Made by a program: the position numbers and the translations under genes. 64,000 nucleotides of DNA from Myxococcales bacterium (lineage in GTDB: Bacteria; Myxococcota_A; Polyangia; Polyangiales; Polyangiaceae), in NCBI GenBank assembly GCA_016720545.1, contig JADKKK010000003.1, positions 186,001-250,000 of the forward strand, read 5' to 3'. Of this stretch, positions 1-8,208 are shown piece after piece. Numbering within the stretch: the stretch's first letter is position 1; each line of letters begins with the position of its first letter. The notes under the pieces are model-generated. The model saw nothing but the letters and a program-made list of their open reading frames with translations, made no database searches and was not told the DNA's origin.

Positions 1-73
1 CCGCGTCGGGGCGCCGTGGGCACGCCGGGCGCGACAGGCCCGACGTCGGCGACGCGGAGCACGCGCGCGCGGG

Positions 74-337
74 TCAGTTGCACCGAAGCCTCGTCGCGTC
101 GACCGCGCGGAGCACGGCGGCGAGCGCGGGAGCGAGGGCCGCGGCGCGAGCCCGCTTCTGCTCGGCGCGAAGGCTCACCGCGAGCGCGGAGGCCTCCGGC
201 GAGAGCCCTCCCGACCCACCTGACCCACCTGCCAGCGCGGCCTCGAGCGTCTGGAGGTCTGGCGCGGCCGCGCCCTCCCCTCCGCGGAGCGCGACGGACA
301 CGGCGAGGAAAGACGTGCGCCACACGGGCGCAACCAT
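74..337 (-). CDS. Unassigned ORF, possibly a shifted continuation
   Basis: This 87-residue frame starts inside the end of the nuclease fragment (ATG at 337) and has coding-like composition, with an Ala/Leu/Glu/Arg-rich helical tail and a Gly/Ser stretch. The frame of the preceding fragment becomes Arg/Pro-rich and non-coding-like just where this one opens. After its stop at 74 another frame looks coding up to the window edge. The picture fits a decayed or frameshifted gene, or a short independent protein. I recognise no family. Confidence is low because the gene runs off the window. Confidence 0.3.
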   Translation of the reverse strand: MVAPVWRTSFLAVSVALRGGEGAAAPDLQTLEAALAGGSGGSGGLSPEASALAVSLRAEQKRARAAALAPALAAVLRAVDATRLRCN

Positions 338-546
338 ACGCGAAAATTCATGGACGAGATCTCCTGGAGCGCGAGCACGTCGGCCTCCGACTCCTCGACG
401 ATGGCCACGAGCCGGTCGAGATCGGTGGCCTCGGCCCCGAAGCGCCGGATGTTGTACGTGCCCGCGCGGACCCCGCCGCAGCCGCGGAGCGCGAGGAGAA
501 AGAGCACGAAGAGGAGCGCGAGGAAGACGTGGGCGAGCTTGGTCAT
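175..546 (-). pseudogene. Endonuclease/exonuclease/phosphatase-family N-terminal fragment
   Basis: The first ~65 residues look like the start of an endonuclease/exonuclease/phosphatase (DNase I-like) protein. A hydrophobic lipoprotein-type leader ends in LRGCGG, followed by TYNIRRFG (the metal-site Asn strand) and DVLALQEI (the catalytic Glu strand). After about position 350 the frame turns into Arg/Pro/Ser-rich sequence with no family resemblance and stops at 175. Full-length members have about 250-300 residues, so this is a truncated or frameshifted copy. The ATG at 546 lies 66 bases downstream of the lgt stop on the same strand, so it may be cotranscribed with lgt. The fragment identity is fairly secure; whether the break is real or a sequencing error is not. 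Confidence 0.55.
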
Positions 547-612
547 GCCCGGGACAGGCTACGGCTGCCCCTCCCGAGGCGCCCGGACGCGAACCCGGAC
601 ATCGCCGCCGCG

Positions 613-2274
613 TCAGGCGGACGGAGCGCCGTCGTCGGGCTCGTCTTTCGCGGCCTCTTTCGCCGCTTCTTTCGCGTTCTCTTTCGCGGTTTCCTTTGCG
701 CCTACTTCCGCGTCGACTTTCGTCGTATCTGCGTCAGGGACCGCGGATTCCTTTTCGGCTTCTGCGGCCTTTTCTTTTGTAATTTCCGCGTCGGCGTCTG
801 CCTTCGTGTCGACCTCGGTCTGCGCGTCGTCGACCTTCGCGTCGCTCGCGGCGGGCTTCGGCTTCTTCTTGAGGCCCTTCTTCTTCTTGGGCTTCGCGGC
901 CTCGTCCTCGGAGATCTCGCCGGCGGCGGCGGCTCCGCCCTTCGCGTCCTTCGCGTCCTTGGCCTCCTCCTTCGCGTCGCCCTCTTTGCCGTCGGAGTGC
1001 GCGCCCTCGCCGAGCGTGGCCGGGCTCATCGCGACCAGGGGGTTCTTGCGGGCCTCCTCCCACATCATCGCGTACGCCACCGCGCACGCCAGGGCCGACG
1101 CGAGGCCGATGCCCTGGCTCGTCGACAGCTGGATGAGCTCCGACTTCCCGAACGACGCGGGCGCCAGCAGCTTGAAGGCCGCGATCGCGGGGACGAACGA
1201 GGCGACGCGGCTCACGGTGCGGAGGGTCGCGTCCTTGATGCCGAGCGCGATCCCGAAGGTGAACGCGAGCGCGAAGAGCAGGAGCGCGCCGCTGATGAGG
1301 AGGTGCTCGCGAATGGCGGGCCCGAACGAGCCGCGCTCGGTGTCGTCGCGGAGCACCTCGAGGACGAAGCGAGCCGCGCCGTACGCGAAGGTGAAGAGGA
1401 AGAAGATCTGGCCGCGAAACTTCTGGTTCTTCCGCTGCCAGAGGAGCAGCCCCAGCAGCAAGAGGCCCACGAGCGACTCGTAAATCTGGGTGGGGTGCAC
1501 CGGGAGCGACGCGTTCGCCTTCAACACCTCGGACCCGAGCGGCGTCCCGCGGAACAAGTCGAGGTGCCGAACGTAGGCGGGCGAGCCATCACCCGCCGCG
1601 AGCGTGTGCTCGGGCCAGTGGGGGAAGGTGCCGAGCTTCTTCAGCCAGGCAGGCGATGTGTCGGAGAGGCGCTTACCGAAATCACACCCAAAGAGGTAGC
1701 AGCCGATGCGCGTAATGAGCAGCCCCGAGGCGAGGCTCGGCACCGCGACGTCGGCCCAAGGCAAGAGGCGGATCTTCTGGGACGACAGGTAGGCCCAGCT
1801 CGCGAGGAACCCGCCGACGAAGCCGCCGTAGGCGACCAGGCCGCCGCGACGCAGATCGTACACGTCGGAGAGCTGCTTGAACTCGTCGGGGTTGGTCGCG
1901 ATGTACAGCAGGCGCGACGCGACGACCGCGGCGATCGCCACGATCACGTAGCAGTTCGCCATGGTCTCCTTCGGCAGGCCGTCGCGCTCGGCGAGGTTCA
2001 GCGTGAGGTACCAGCCCACGACGAGCGAGAGGCCGAGCATCACGCCGTACGAGTAGATGGGGAGGTTCGCCGACTCGAGCTTCACCTCCCGCGCGGCGAA
2101 GCCGCCGACGCCGCACGCGAGCGCCACGATGAGGCCGATCCCGAACGAGCTTCGGTCCCCTTTGTGGCGCGCGTACAGCGCGTACACCACCGAGATCAGC
2201 GCGATGAGCGCGAGCCCCCACCACAGCTTGATGGGCGTGTGCGGCAGCGGGATACGAAAGAGGATGGGATGCAT
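613..2274 (-). CDS. lgt: Prolipoprotein diacylglyceryl transferase
   Basis: This multi-spanning inner-membrane enzyme transfers diacylglyceryl from phosphatidylglycerol to the lipobox cysteine of prolipoproteins. Family landmarks are GGLVAYGGFVGG near residue 143, the signature arginine segment RIGCYLFGCDFGK near 188 and HPTQIYESL near 258. The usual HGG histidine is Tyr (YGG) and the signature Asn is Cys, so this is a divergent form. At 553 residues it is about twice the normal length (~270-300). The excess includes two more hydrophobic segments and a soluble Lys/Ala/Glu/Asp-rich tail from about residue 410 with a KKKKGLKKK cluster. The many lipoprotein genes in this window are its expected clients. 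The ATG at 2274 puts the first membrane segment at the N terminus. Confidence 0.9.
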   Translation of the reverse strand: MHPILFRIPLPHTPIKLWWGLALIALISVVYALYARHKGDRSSFGIGLIVALACGVGGFAAREVKLESANLPIYSYGVMLGLSLVVGWYLTLNLAERDGLPKETMANCYVIVAIAAVVASRLLYIATNPDEFKQLSDVYDLRRGGLVAYGGFVGGFLASWAYLSSQKIRLLPWADVAVPSLASGLLITRIGCYLFGCDFGKRLSDTSPAWLKKLGTFPHWPEHTLAAGDGSPAYVRHLDLFRGTPLGSEVLKANASLPVHPTQIYESLVGLLLLGLLLWQRKNQKFRGQIFFLFTFAYGAARFVLEVLRDDTERGSFGPAIREHLLISGALLLFALAFTFGIALGIKDATLRTVSRVASFVPAIAAFKLLAPASFGKSELIQLSTSQGIGLASALACAVAYAMMWEEARKNPLVAMSPATLGEGAHSDGKEGDAKEEAKDAKDAKGGAAAAGEISEDEAAKPKKKKGLKKKPKPAASDAKVDDAQTEVDTKADADAEITKEKAAEAEKESAVPDADTTKVDAEVGAKETAKENAKEAAKEAAKDEPDDGAPSA

Positions 2275-2379
2275 GGCGGGGCGTCATTTACCAAAAATCG
2301 CCCTCGAAGCGGAGAAAGCTCGAAAATCCCGCCGCGCGGCGGCCTCGACGTGGCGCCGCCCGTGGTAAAGGAGGCCACG

Positions 2380-3444
2380 ATGCGCGCCTCGCCCCAGCCC
2401 TCGCTCGCTCCTCGGTCCAGGGTCCCCTCGACCCGCACCCCTCGACGCAGGGTCGCCTGGGTCCCCTCGCTCACCCGCCGATCTCTCGTTGCCCCGCTCG
2501 GCGCGCTCGCCGTCGTTGCGCTCGGCGCCGCCTGCGTGCCACCCGGAAACGCCGTCCCGGAGGACTCGGGCCCCTCGCCGAAGGCGAGCGCGGCCGCCGT
2601 GTTCGCCCCGTCCATCGGCATCATGACCGAGCCCTTCTTCGACGACTTCGAGCGCACCCCGGACGCGGCGGCGCCGCGGGCGCACCCCGCGCACCCTGCG
2701 ACCGCCGCGCACGACACGCGCCCCGCCGACGCGGCCCACGCCGCCGACGCGGCCCACGCCGCCGACCCCGCGCGTGACGCCAGCCACGCCAAGCCCCGTG
2801 GGGGCGACGCGGGCGCGACGTCGCGAGAGGCCGAGCCCCCGACGGCCGCGTCGTCGACCACGCCCCCTGAGCCCCTCGCCGATCCGAGCGGCCTCGGCCC
2901 GAACTGGCGGCCGTCGCGCACCACCGCGTGGCGCGTCGAGGGTGGGTGGCTCTGCGGCCAGGGCGCGCGCAACCACGGCGTGTGGCTGAACCGCGTCCTC
3001 CCGGTCAACGCCCGCATCGAGTTCGACGCGCGCTCGGAGAGCACCGAGGGCGACCTCAAGGCCGAGGTCTGGGGCGACGGGCAGTCCAGCGCGACGGGTG
3101 TATCTTACACCGATGCGACGAGCTACCTCGCGATCCTCGGCGGGTGGAAGAACAGCATCCACGTGCTCGCGCGAGTGAACGAGCACGGCAAGGACCGCCA
3201 CGAGCTCCACGTCGACAAGGAGTCCGACGACGCCCGCAAGCGCCCGGTCGCCAAGGGGCAGAGCTACCACTTCCTCATCGAGCGCAACGACGGACGGACC
3301 GTGCGCTGGTCGGTCAACGGCGCGGAAATGCACGCGTACCGGGACTCCGAGCCTCTCGCCGGGCGAGGCCACGACCATTTCGGCTTCAACGACTGGGACG
3401 CGAAGGTGTGCTTCGACAACGTTCGCGTCACGCCGCTGCCGTAG
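2380..3444 (+). CDS. Lipoprotein with LamG/concanavalin-like domain
   Basis: The protein has 354 residues. A long basic leader ends in the lipobox LGAAC at about residue 52. A low-complexity Ala/His/Asp linker follows, built on a 15-base DNA repeat (ADAAH units, 2725-2770). The C-terminal ~190 residues form a beta-rich domain with FFDDFER near the linker and FDNVRV at the very end. This is the pattern of LamG/3-keto-disaccharide-hydrolase-like jelly rolls that bind sugars. The start is set by the strong ribosome site AAAGGAGG 6 bases before the ATG. It is transcribed away from lgt. Substrate binding on the cell surface is inferred; no catalytic residues can be assigned. Confidence 0.75.
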   Translation: MRASPQPSLAPRSRVPSTRTPRRRVAWVPSLTRRSLVAPLGALAVVALGAACVPPGNAVPEDSGPSPKASAAAVFAPSIGIMTEPFFDDFERTPDAAAPRAHPAHPATAAHDTRPADAAHAADAAHAADPARDASHAKPRGGDAGATSREAEPPTAASSTTPPEPLADPSGLGPNWRPSRTTAWRVEGGWLCGQGARNHGVWLNRVLPVNARIEFDARSESTEGDLKAEVWGDGQSSATGVSYTDATSYLAILGGWKNSIHVLARVNEHGKDRHELHVDKESDDARKRPVAKGQSYHFLIERNDGRTVRWSVNGAEMHAYRDSEPLAGRGHDHFGFNDWDAKVCFDNVRVTPLP

Positions 3445-3532
3445 GTCGGCGACAGGATCTTCTGCCGGGCGTGAAAAGCGAGGTAGAATCAAAGAGCTGT
3501 AGCCCTGAGCGGGCCACGCGGAGCGAGCCAGG

Positions 3533-4729
3533 GTGAACGTCAAGGAGATCGAGATCATGGTCTCGGAGATCGAGCTTCGGCTCGATCGCCTCCGCGCGCT
3601 CTACGAGCAGTACTTCATGGGGTACGAAAAGCTCGAGCCCCAGGTGCAGCGCAAGGACCTCGAGCGCCGCTTCCAGATCCTCCGCAAGGAGAACTTCCGG
3701 AACACCGCGCTGCGTTTCCGCCTGAACGTCGCCATCCAGAAGTACTCGACCTACCAGTCGTACTGGCAGCGCATCTGCCGGCAGATTGAAGAGGGCACGT
3801 ACAAGCGCCATGTGCAGCGCGCCAAGGCTCGGTTCGCCGAGCGCGAGGCCAAGGCCGGGCGCCGCGCGGACGGCGATCTCGATCTCGACATCGACGTGGA
3901 GCTCGAGGACGACGAGGCGTTCCTCGCGAGCCTCCACGAAGACGAGCCCGACGTCACCTTCGAGGAGGACGAGGCGTTCGACACCGTCCGCCCCAACCCG
4001 CAGACCTTCTCGGAGGCGCCCCCCACGGCGCACGACCCCGCGTCGTTCCGGAGTTACTCCCCCGGAACACTGCGAGGGCCACCACCGCCGGCCGCGCTGT
4101 CGGCGCTCCCGCACGACACGCTGCCGCCGCCCGACACGCAGCGGCAGGGCGTGCCGAGCCCCCTCTCCTCGCGCCCGCTCCTCCGGCCTTCGCTCCGCCC
4201 GATCGCGCCGGCGCAGGCGTCGCCCGGCCAGGCGAACCAAGCGAACCAGAGCAGCCAGGCCCACCAGGCCCACCAGGCCCACCAAAAAGCGGGCCCCCCG
4301 GGGCCGGCGGAGCGCGGGATCCCCGACGCGGCCCCGCGTGGGCTGCCGCTCCCGCCGCGTCCGGGCGCTCCGGCCGCTCCGGCGACGCCCTTCACTCCCC
4401 GCGCCGCCCCGTCGGCCCCGGCGATCGCGCGCCCGGCTCCCCCCTCAGCGCCAAGGCCCGGGCCGCAGTCGGTCACGCAGACCTCGCGAGCGCCGCAGCC
4501 CGCGTCAGGCGGCAACCTGAGCGAAGACCGGATACGTCAGATCTATTCCCAATACGTCCGAGAGAAGCGGAGCCGAGGCGAGTCCACGGCCACCACCACC
4601 TTCGAGAGCGTGGCCCGCAGCCTCCGGAGCTCGAGCGAGAAGCTCCGCGGGCAGCACGGCGGGCGCGACGTCGACTTCGAGGTCGCCGAGAAGGACGGGC
4701 GCACGATCCTGAAGCCCGTGGTGAAGTAG
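3533..4729 (+). CDS. MXAN_5187-type protein
   Basis: The protein has 398 residues. An N-terminal helical domain (~1-95) is rich in Glu/Arg/Tyr, including YEQYFMGYEKLEPQ. An acidic patch follows (DLDLDIDVELEDDE, ~118-131), then a long Pro/Ala linker, and a C-terminal domain of ~75 residues starting NLSEDRIRQIYSQYV. That end matches what I know of the MXAN_5187 C-terminal domain, a family of unknown function found in myxobacteria. The linker contains a small tandem repeat (AHQ units, around 4228-4290). The start is GTG at 3533, with an ATG at 3557 as the alternative. No signal peptide is visible, so it is probably cytoplasmic. Confidence 0.75.
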   Translation: MNVKEIEIMVSEIELRLDRLRALYEQYFMGYEKLEPQVQRKDLERRFQILRKENFRNTALRFRLNVAIQKYSTYQSYWQRICRQIEEGTYKRHVQRAKARFAEREAKAGRRADGDLDLDIDVELEDDEAFLASLHEDEPDVTFEEDEAFDTVRPNPQTFSEAPPTAHDPASFRSYSPGTLRGPPPPAALSALPHDTLPPPDTQRQGVPSPLSSRPLLRPSLRPIAPAQASPGQANQANQSSQAHQAHQAHQKAGPPGPAERGIPDAAPRGLPLPPRPGAPAAPATPFTPRAAPSAPAIARPAPPSAPRPGPQSVTQTSRAPQPASGGNLSEDRIRQIYSQYVREKRSRGESTATTTFESVARSLRSSSEKLRGQHGGRDVDFEVAEKDGRTILKPVVK

Positions 4730-4781
4730 CGGCGCGCCGCCATGGGGCGCGCCGCGATGGGACGCGGCGCGGAGGGTTGGC

Positions 4782-5150
4782 CTACTTCGCGTCGAGCAGC
4801 GCCTTCAGCGTGCCATCGGCGATGGCCTTCTCCGTGTCCTCGGCGCCACCGAGGAGCTGGCCGCGCACGAACACCATGGGGAACGTCGGGAAGCCGGTCC
4901 ACAGCTTGAGCGCGAGCCGCTTCTTCCACTCGCCCAGGTAGCTGCCGTACTCCAGGTAGGTGAACGGGTGGCCGGCCTGCTCGAGCGCCTTGCGCGCGCG
5001 CTTCACGAACGGGTTCTGCGCCATGCCCACGACGACGAGCGTGTTGCTCGTCGTGGCGCGCTCCACTTCGTCGACGACGTCGGGGTACAGGGCTTCGATC
5101 CGCGCGGCGGCCGAGGGGAGGACCTTCTCTTGAGCGAGCTTCTTGACCAT
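4782..5150 (-). CDS. Glutaredoxin-fold protein lacking active-site cysteines
   Basis: The protein has 122 residues. After a ~35-residue helical N terminus comes a glutaredoxin-like fold: strand NTLVVVG, helix KRARKALEQAG, strand FTYLEYG, then the cis-proline loop TGFPTFPMVFV and the GG turn RGQLLGGAEDT. Where glutaredoxins have CPYC or CGFS this protein reads NPFV, and it contains no cysteine at all. It therefore cannot do thiol-disulfide exchange in the usual way. It may bind a ligand or partner through the retained glutathione pocket. I chose the ATG at 5150 because the in-frame extension to 5552 loses any family resemblance. It is divergent from the gene at 5316. Confidence 0.7.
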   Translation of the reverse strand: MVKKLAQEKVLPSAAARIEALYPDVVDEVERATTSNTLVVVGMAQNPFVKRARKALEQAGHPFTYLEYGSYLGEWKKRLALKLWTGFPTFPMVFVRGQLLGGAEDTEKAIADGTLKALLDAK

Positions 5151-5315
5151 GCGGCGCACTGTCCCACGCCCGGCGGCCGTCGTGAAGCCCAGCTTCCCTT
5201 TCGTAAGCTGCCAGCGCCCCCCCTTGACCCACGCGGGGCGGTCGCAGTATTCCGTCCCTTGCTCCCCGTCGCGGACGGGTCCTCCTCGCCTCTCGCGCGT
5301 TCCCCCGAGGTTCGA

Positions 5316-5555
5316 ATGGCTTCTCGCATGTCGTGGCCGGAGATCCGTCAGAGCGACGACTACCGCGGCCGGTGGGTCGCGCTGGACGACTGCACGTACG
5401 ACGCGCGAACGGGGCGACCGTCCGCGGGGAGCGTCGTCGACGCGGACGACGATCTCGTGGAGCTGTGCAACCGCATGCGTGAGGCGAACAGCCGCCGCTG
5501 CGCGATCCTCTTCTGCGGCGCAGACGAGGAAGAGGCGGCGCGCAGGCACCACTAG
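5316..5555 (+). CDS. Small conserved-looking protein (DUF5678-like)
   Basis: The protein has 79 residues. The core YRGRWVALDD, a stretch ending SVVDADDDLVEL, an amphipathic helix and the final strand CAILFCG resemble the small DUF5678 layout (strand, strand, helix, strand); this assignment is tentative. The start is the ATG preceded by CCGAGG, and a second Met lies four codons on. It is divergent from the glutaredoxin-like gene, with ~165 bases between them. Three cysteines occur but no clear metal site. Function is unknown. Confidence 0.6.
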   Translation: MASRMSWPEIRQSDDYRGRWVALDDCTYDARTGRPSAGSVVDADDDLVELCNRMREANSRRCAILFCGADEEEAARRHH

Positions 5556-5586
5556 AGCGACAGGTCGCTCGGGGGGCGACCGGCGC

Positions 5587-7208
5587 CTACGGCGGCAGGA
5601 CCACCTCGGTCGGCGGCCGCGCGACGTCGCCGATCGTTCCCCAGCACCAGGTCGTGCCGTCCTCGAACTGCGCGCAGCTCTGCGTCCCTCCCGCGTAGAC
5701 CGCGACGGGCTTGCTCTGCGACCGGATGGCGACCTCGGTGGGATCTGGCGTGTTGAGCCCCTCGACGCCCGTCACGGCGCCGGACGTGCCGCTGCCCCAG
5801 CAGCGCACCTGGTCCCGAATCTGGGGGAGACTCTCGGGAATACCGCACGCGTGATCGATGCCAGCGGCGAGGGCCTGATAGCCCTTGAGCGGCGGAGACG
5901 GGGCGACAGGTACGACGCCGCTGGCGTCTCGGTCCTGCGTGAGAGTGTAGTACGAGTTCTCCCCCCAGCCGAGCACGTCACCGTTCGCCTGCGTCGCGAA
6001 GGCGTACAAGTCGCCGCAGTACACATGACTCGCGTCGAGCCCGAAGCTCGCGAGGCCGACGAGACCCAGGCCCGCATCGCCTGGGGTCGGCGCCCCATGT
6101 CGTTTCGCACGCCGAAGACCCGCCCGCCGGAGAGCGCGAGCGCGAACGTGGCGCCCGTGCACAGCTCGCTGATCGTGCCGCCGTCGACCCCCGTGGGGCC
6201 GATGGTGAGTCTGTCGCCAAAACACTGCACGGTCTCATTCTTCAGCAGGCACGTCGCGAACCGGCCGGCCGAGACGGCCGCCACCCCCGTCCACAGCCGC
6301 TGCGGCGCCACGACACCGTCACCCCCGGGGCCGAGGTTGTTCCCCGCGTTCCTGCCCCAGCCCCAAACCTCCCCGGGCCCCGTGAGCGCGAGCACACGAT
6401 CGCCCGCGGCGTGCAGCGTGGTGAACGGGGGGAGCGGCGGCACACCGGTCACGCGCGTAGGGGTCGTCACGGCGCTCTGGGAAGGCGTCTGCCCGGTCTG
6501 CCCCTTTTCGTTCTTGCCCCAGCAGTACGCGACGCCGCTCCGCAGCGCGCAGGCGAAGCCATCGCCGAGCGCCATCGTGAACGGCACCTGCACGGCGCCG
6601 TCCGGCGCGCGGCCGTCACGCACGGCGGCGTCCGCGTCGGGTGGCTCGCCGCCGTCGCCCGCGTCGGCGCCCCCGTCTCGCGGCGGGGGATCGCAGGTGT
6701 TCGTGTCCTCGCAGCGCACCGACACACACTGCCCACGAGAGCACGTCTCGTCGACACCGCACGGCACGCCGCGGCAGGCGTCGTTCAGCGTGATGGGGAG
6801 CACGAGCTTCGTGTTCGCCACGTACTTGCGCACGCGCCGCGCGACGATGCACCGCTTGTCCTTCGGATCGGTGCACTGGTCGGGCGATATGCCAATACCC
6901 GCCACGACCTTCACGGCCACTTCGGCCGTGTCGTCGCCGCTCGGCACGACGACCAGAGAGCCGATGTAAGCGTCGCCCGCGCCGCGCTCGGTGCACGCGC
7001 TGGTCTGGATCGCGGGTGGCCGCTCGGCCAGCGACTGCGCCGTCTGCGCCAGAGTGCCTACGACCACGGCGGTGGTGAGGTGGTCCGAGCATTTCACGTC
7101 GGTCGTCAGCTCGAGGGTGAGCTGCGTGGGCTCGCGGCACGCGCTGGCCCACGCGAGCGCAGAGGCCCCCGCGGAGAGCAGGGCCAGGATCGCCATCGCT
7201 CGCTTCAT
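5587..7208 (-). pseudogene. RCC1-repeat lipoprotein, frameshifted
   Basis: The first part (7208 to about 6096) encodes a signal sequence with a lipobox-like ending (WASAC), a Cys-containing region with an EGF-like CGVDETCSRGQC, an Asp/Gly/Ala linker and RCC1-type beta-propeller blades such as FACALRSGVAYCWGKN and VWGWGRNAGNNLG. At the G-run read on the minus strand at 6093-6096 (four G in the sequence) the frame breaks. The next blades (YCGDLYAFATQ, DVLGWGENSYY, TTWCWGTIGD) continue in another frame to a stop at 5587. One extra G would restore a single ~540-residue protein. Secreted RCC1-repeat proteins are common in myxobacteria and probably bind partners. The ATG at 7208 has the ribosome site GGGAGAG; it is the third gene after the kinase at 9569. 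Confidence 0.75.
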
Positions 7209-7251
7209 GCTTCTCTCCCGGCGGGTGCTTTGGTTGGTCGTCATTCGTGCC

Positions 7252-8208
7252 TCAGAAGGTCAGCAGCGGACCGCTCACTTGGCCGAGCGTGCCCGTGTCC
7301 GCGGGGCGCGTCGTATTGACCAGCACGATCGCCGTGACCGCGCCGGCCGCCGCGACGCCGACGACCCCCCAGAACCACGCGCGCGCGTAGAACGGCGACG
7401 TGGCCGACATGGAGAGCTCCACCTCCGACCGCTTCTTCGCCGCGACCATCACGACTTTGTGGGTGTCCTCGAACCCCTCCTGCTTCATGACCACTTGGTG
7501 CTCGCCGACCGCGGCCGACCGCTCCACGGGCGGCTGCCCGAGGTCTCTCCCGTCGAGGTACACCCGAGCCCGCTGCGGCCCGCGGATCACGAGCAGGCCC
7601 TCTTCCGCGCGCGTTGGGTAAAGGTTCGCGCGGACCTTCGTGACGCCACCCCCGGCGAGGTCGACCACGGTCGTGAACGGGAAGTGCCCGTCGAGAGTGA
7701 CCTCGATTTGCGCCGTGCCCGCGTTGACGTGGAGCGGCGCGCCGGTGACGACGCCGAGAACGCGGTCGCGAACCACGAGGCGCGCGCCGGGCACGTTGCA
7801 CACGATCACGAGCTCCGCAACGCGCCCTCGCACGTCGGCCACGAGCTTGTCGATGCCGGCGACCTTCGCGCGGAGCTCCGGCGCGGCCGTACGCGAGAAC
7901 TGCTCGAGATCGACCAGTGCCTCGGGGTAGCGGCCGAGCGCCTCGTACGACCGACCGCGGTTGTAGAGCAGCGCCGGGTTCGGCGCGAGCGCGTACGACT
8001 GCGTGTAGAATGCAATGGCATCTTCGTGCCGGGACGCGTCGAACATCTCGTCGCCACGGCGCTTGAAACGCGCGGCCTCGGTCGCGTTGTCCGTCCCGGG
8101 CGGCGTGGGCTGGTCGGCCCACGCGGGCGCCGAGAGCGTAGGGAGGACGAGCGCGGCGAGGAGGCATGATCGAGCGCAGAGCCGCGCGAGCGGAGCGAGA
8201 TATCTCAT
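7252..8208 (-). CDS. TPR-PEGA domain membrane protein
   Basis: The protein has 318 residues with a cleavable signal peptide (ends SAPAWA, ~32). TPR units follow at ~40-105 (GDEMFDASRHEDAIAFY, LLYNRGRSYEALGRY), then two PEGA-type beta domains (~128-260, including GARLVVRDRVLG and ARVYLDGRDLG) and a C-terminal membrane helix (~280-300). PEGA domains are extracytoplasmic beta-sandwich modules, often of the cell-surface machinery of myxobacteria. Its ATG overlaps the stop of the kinase gene (ATGA, 8205-8208), so the two are translationally coupled and probably act together. Topology predicts a periplasmic protein anchored at its end. Confidence 0.8.
   Translation of the reverse strand: MRYLAPLARLCARSCLLAALVLPTLSAPAWADQPTPPGTDNATEAARFKRRGDEMFDASRHEDAIAFYTQSYALAPNPALLYNRGRSYEALGRYPEALVDLEQFSRTAAPELRAKVAGIDKLVADVRGRVAELVIVCNVPGARLVVRDRVLGVVTGAPLHVNAGTAQIEVTLDGHFPFTTVVDLAGGGVTKVRANLYPTRAEEGLLVIRGPQRARVYLDGRDLGQPPVERSAAVGEHQVVMKQEGFEDTHKVVMVAAKKRSEVELSMSATSPFYARAWFWGVVGVAAAGAVTAIVLVNTTRPADTGTLGQVSGPLLTF

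Noticed and set aside
16..2379. Long plus-strand open frame antisense to lgt
   Set aside because: Arg/Leu/Glu-rich shadow with no domains; lgt on the other strand is clear. Only its last part from 2380 is a real gene.
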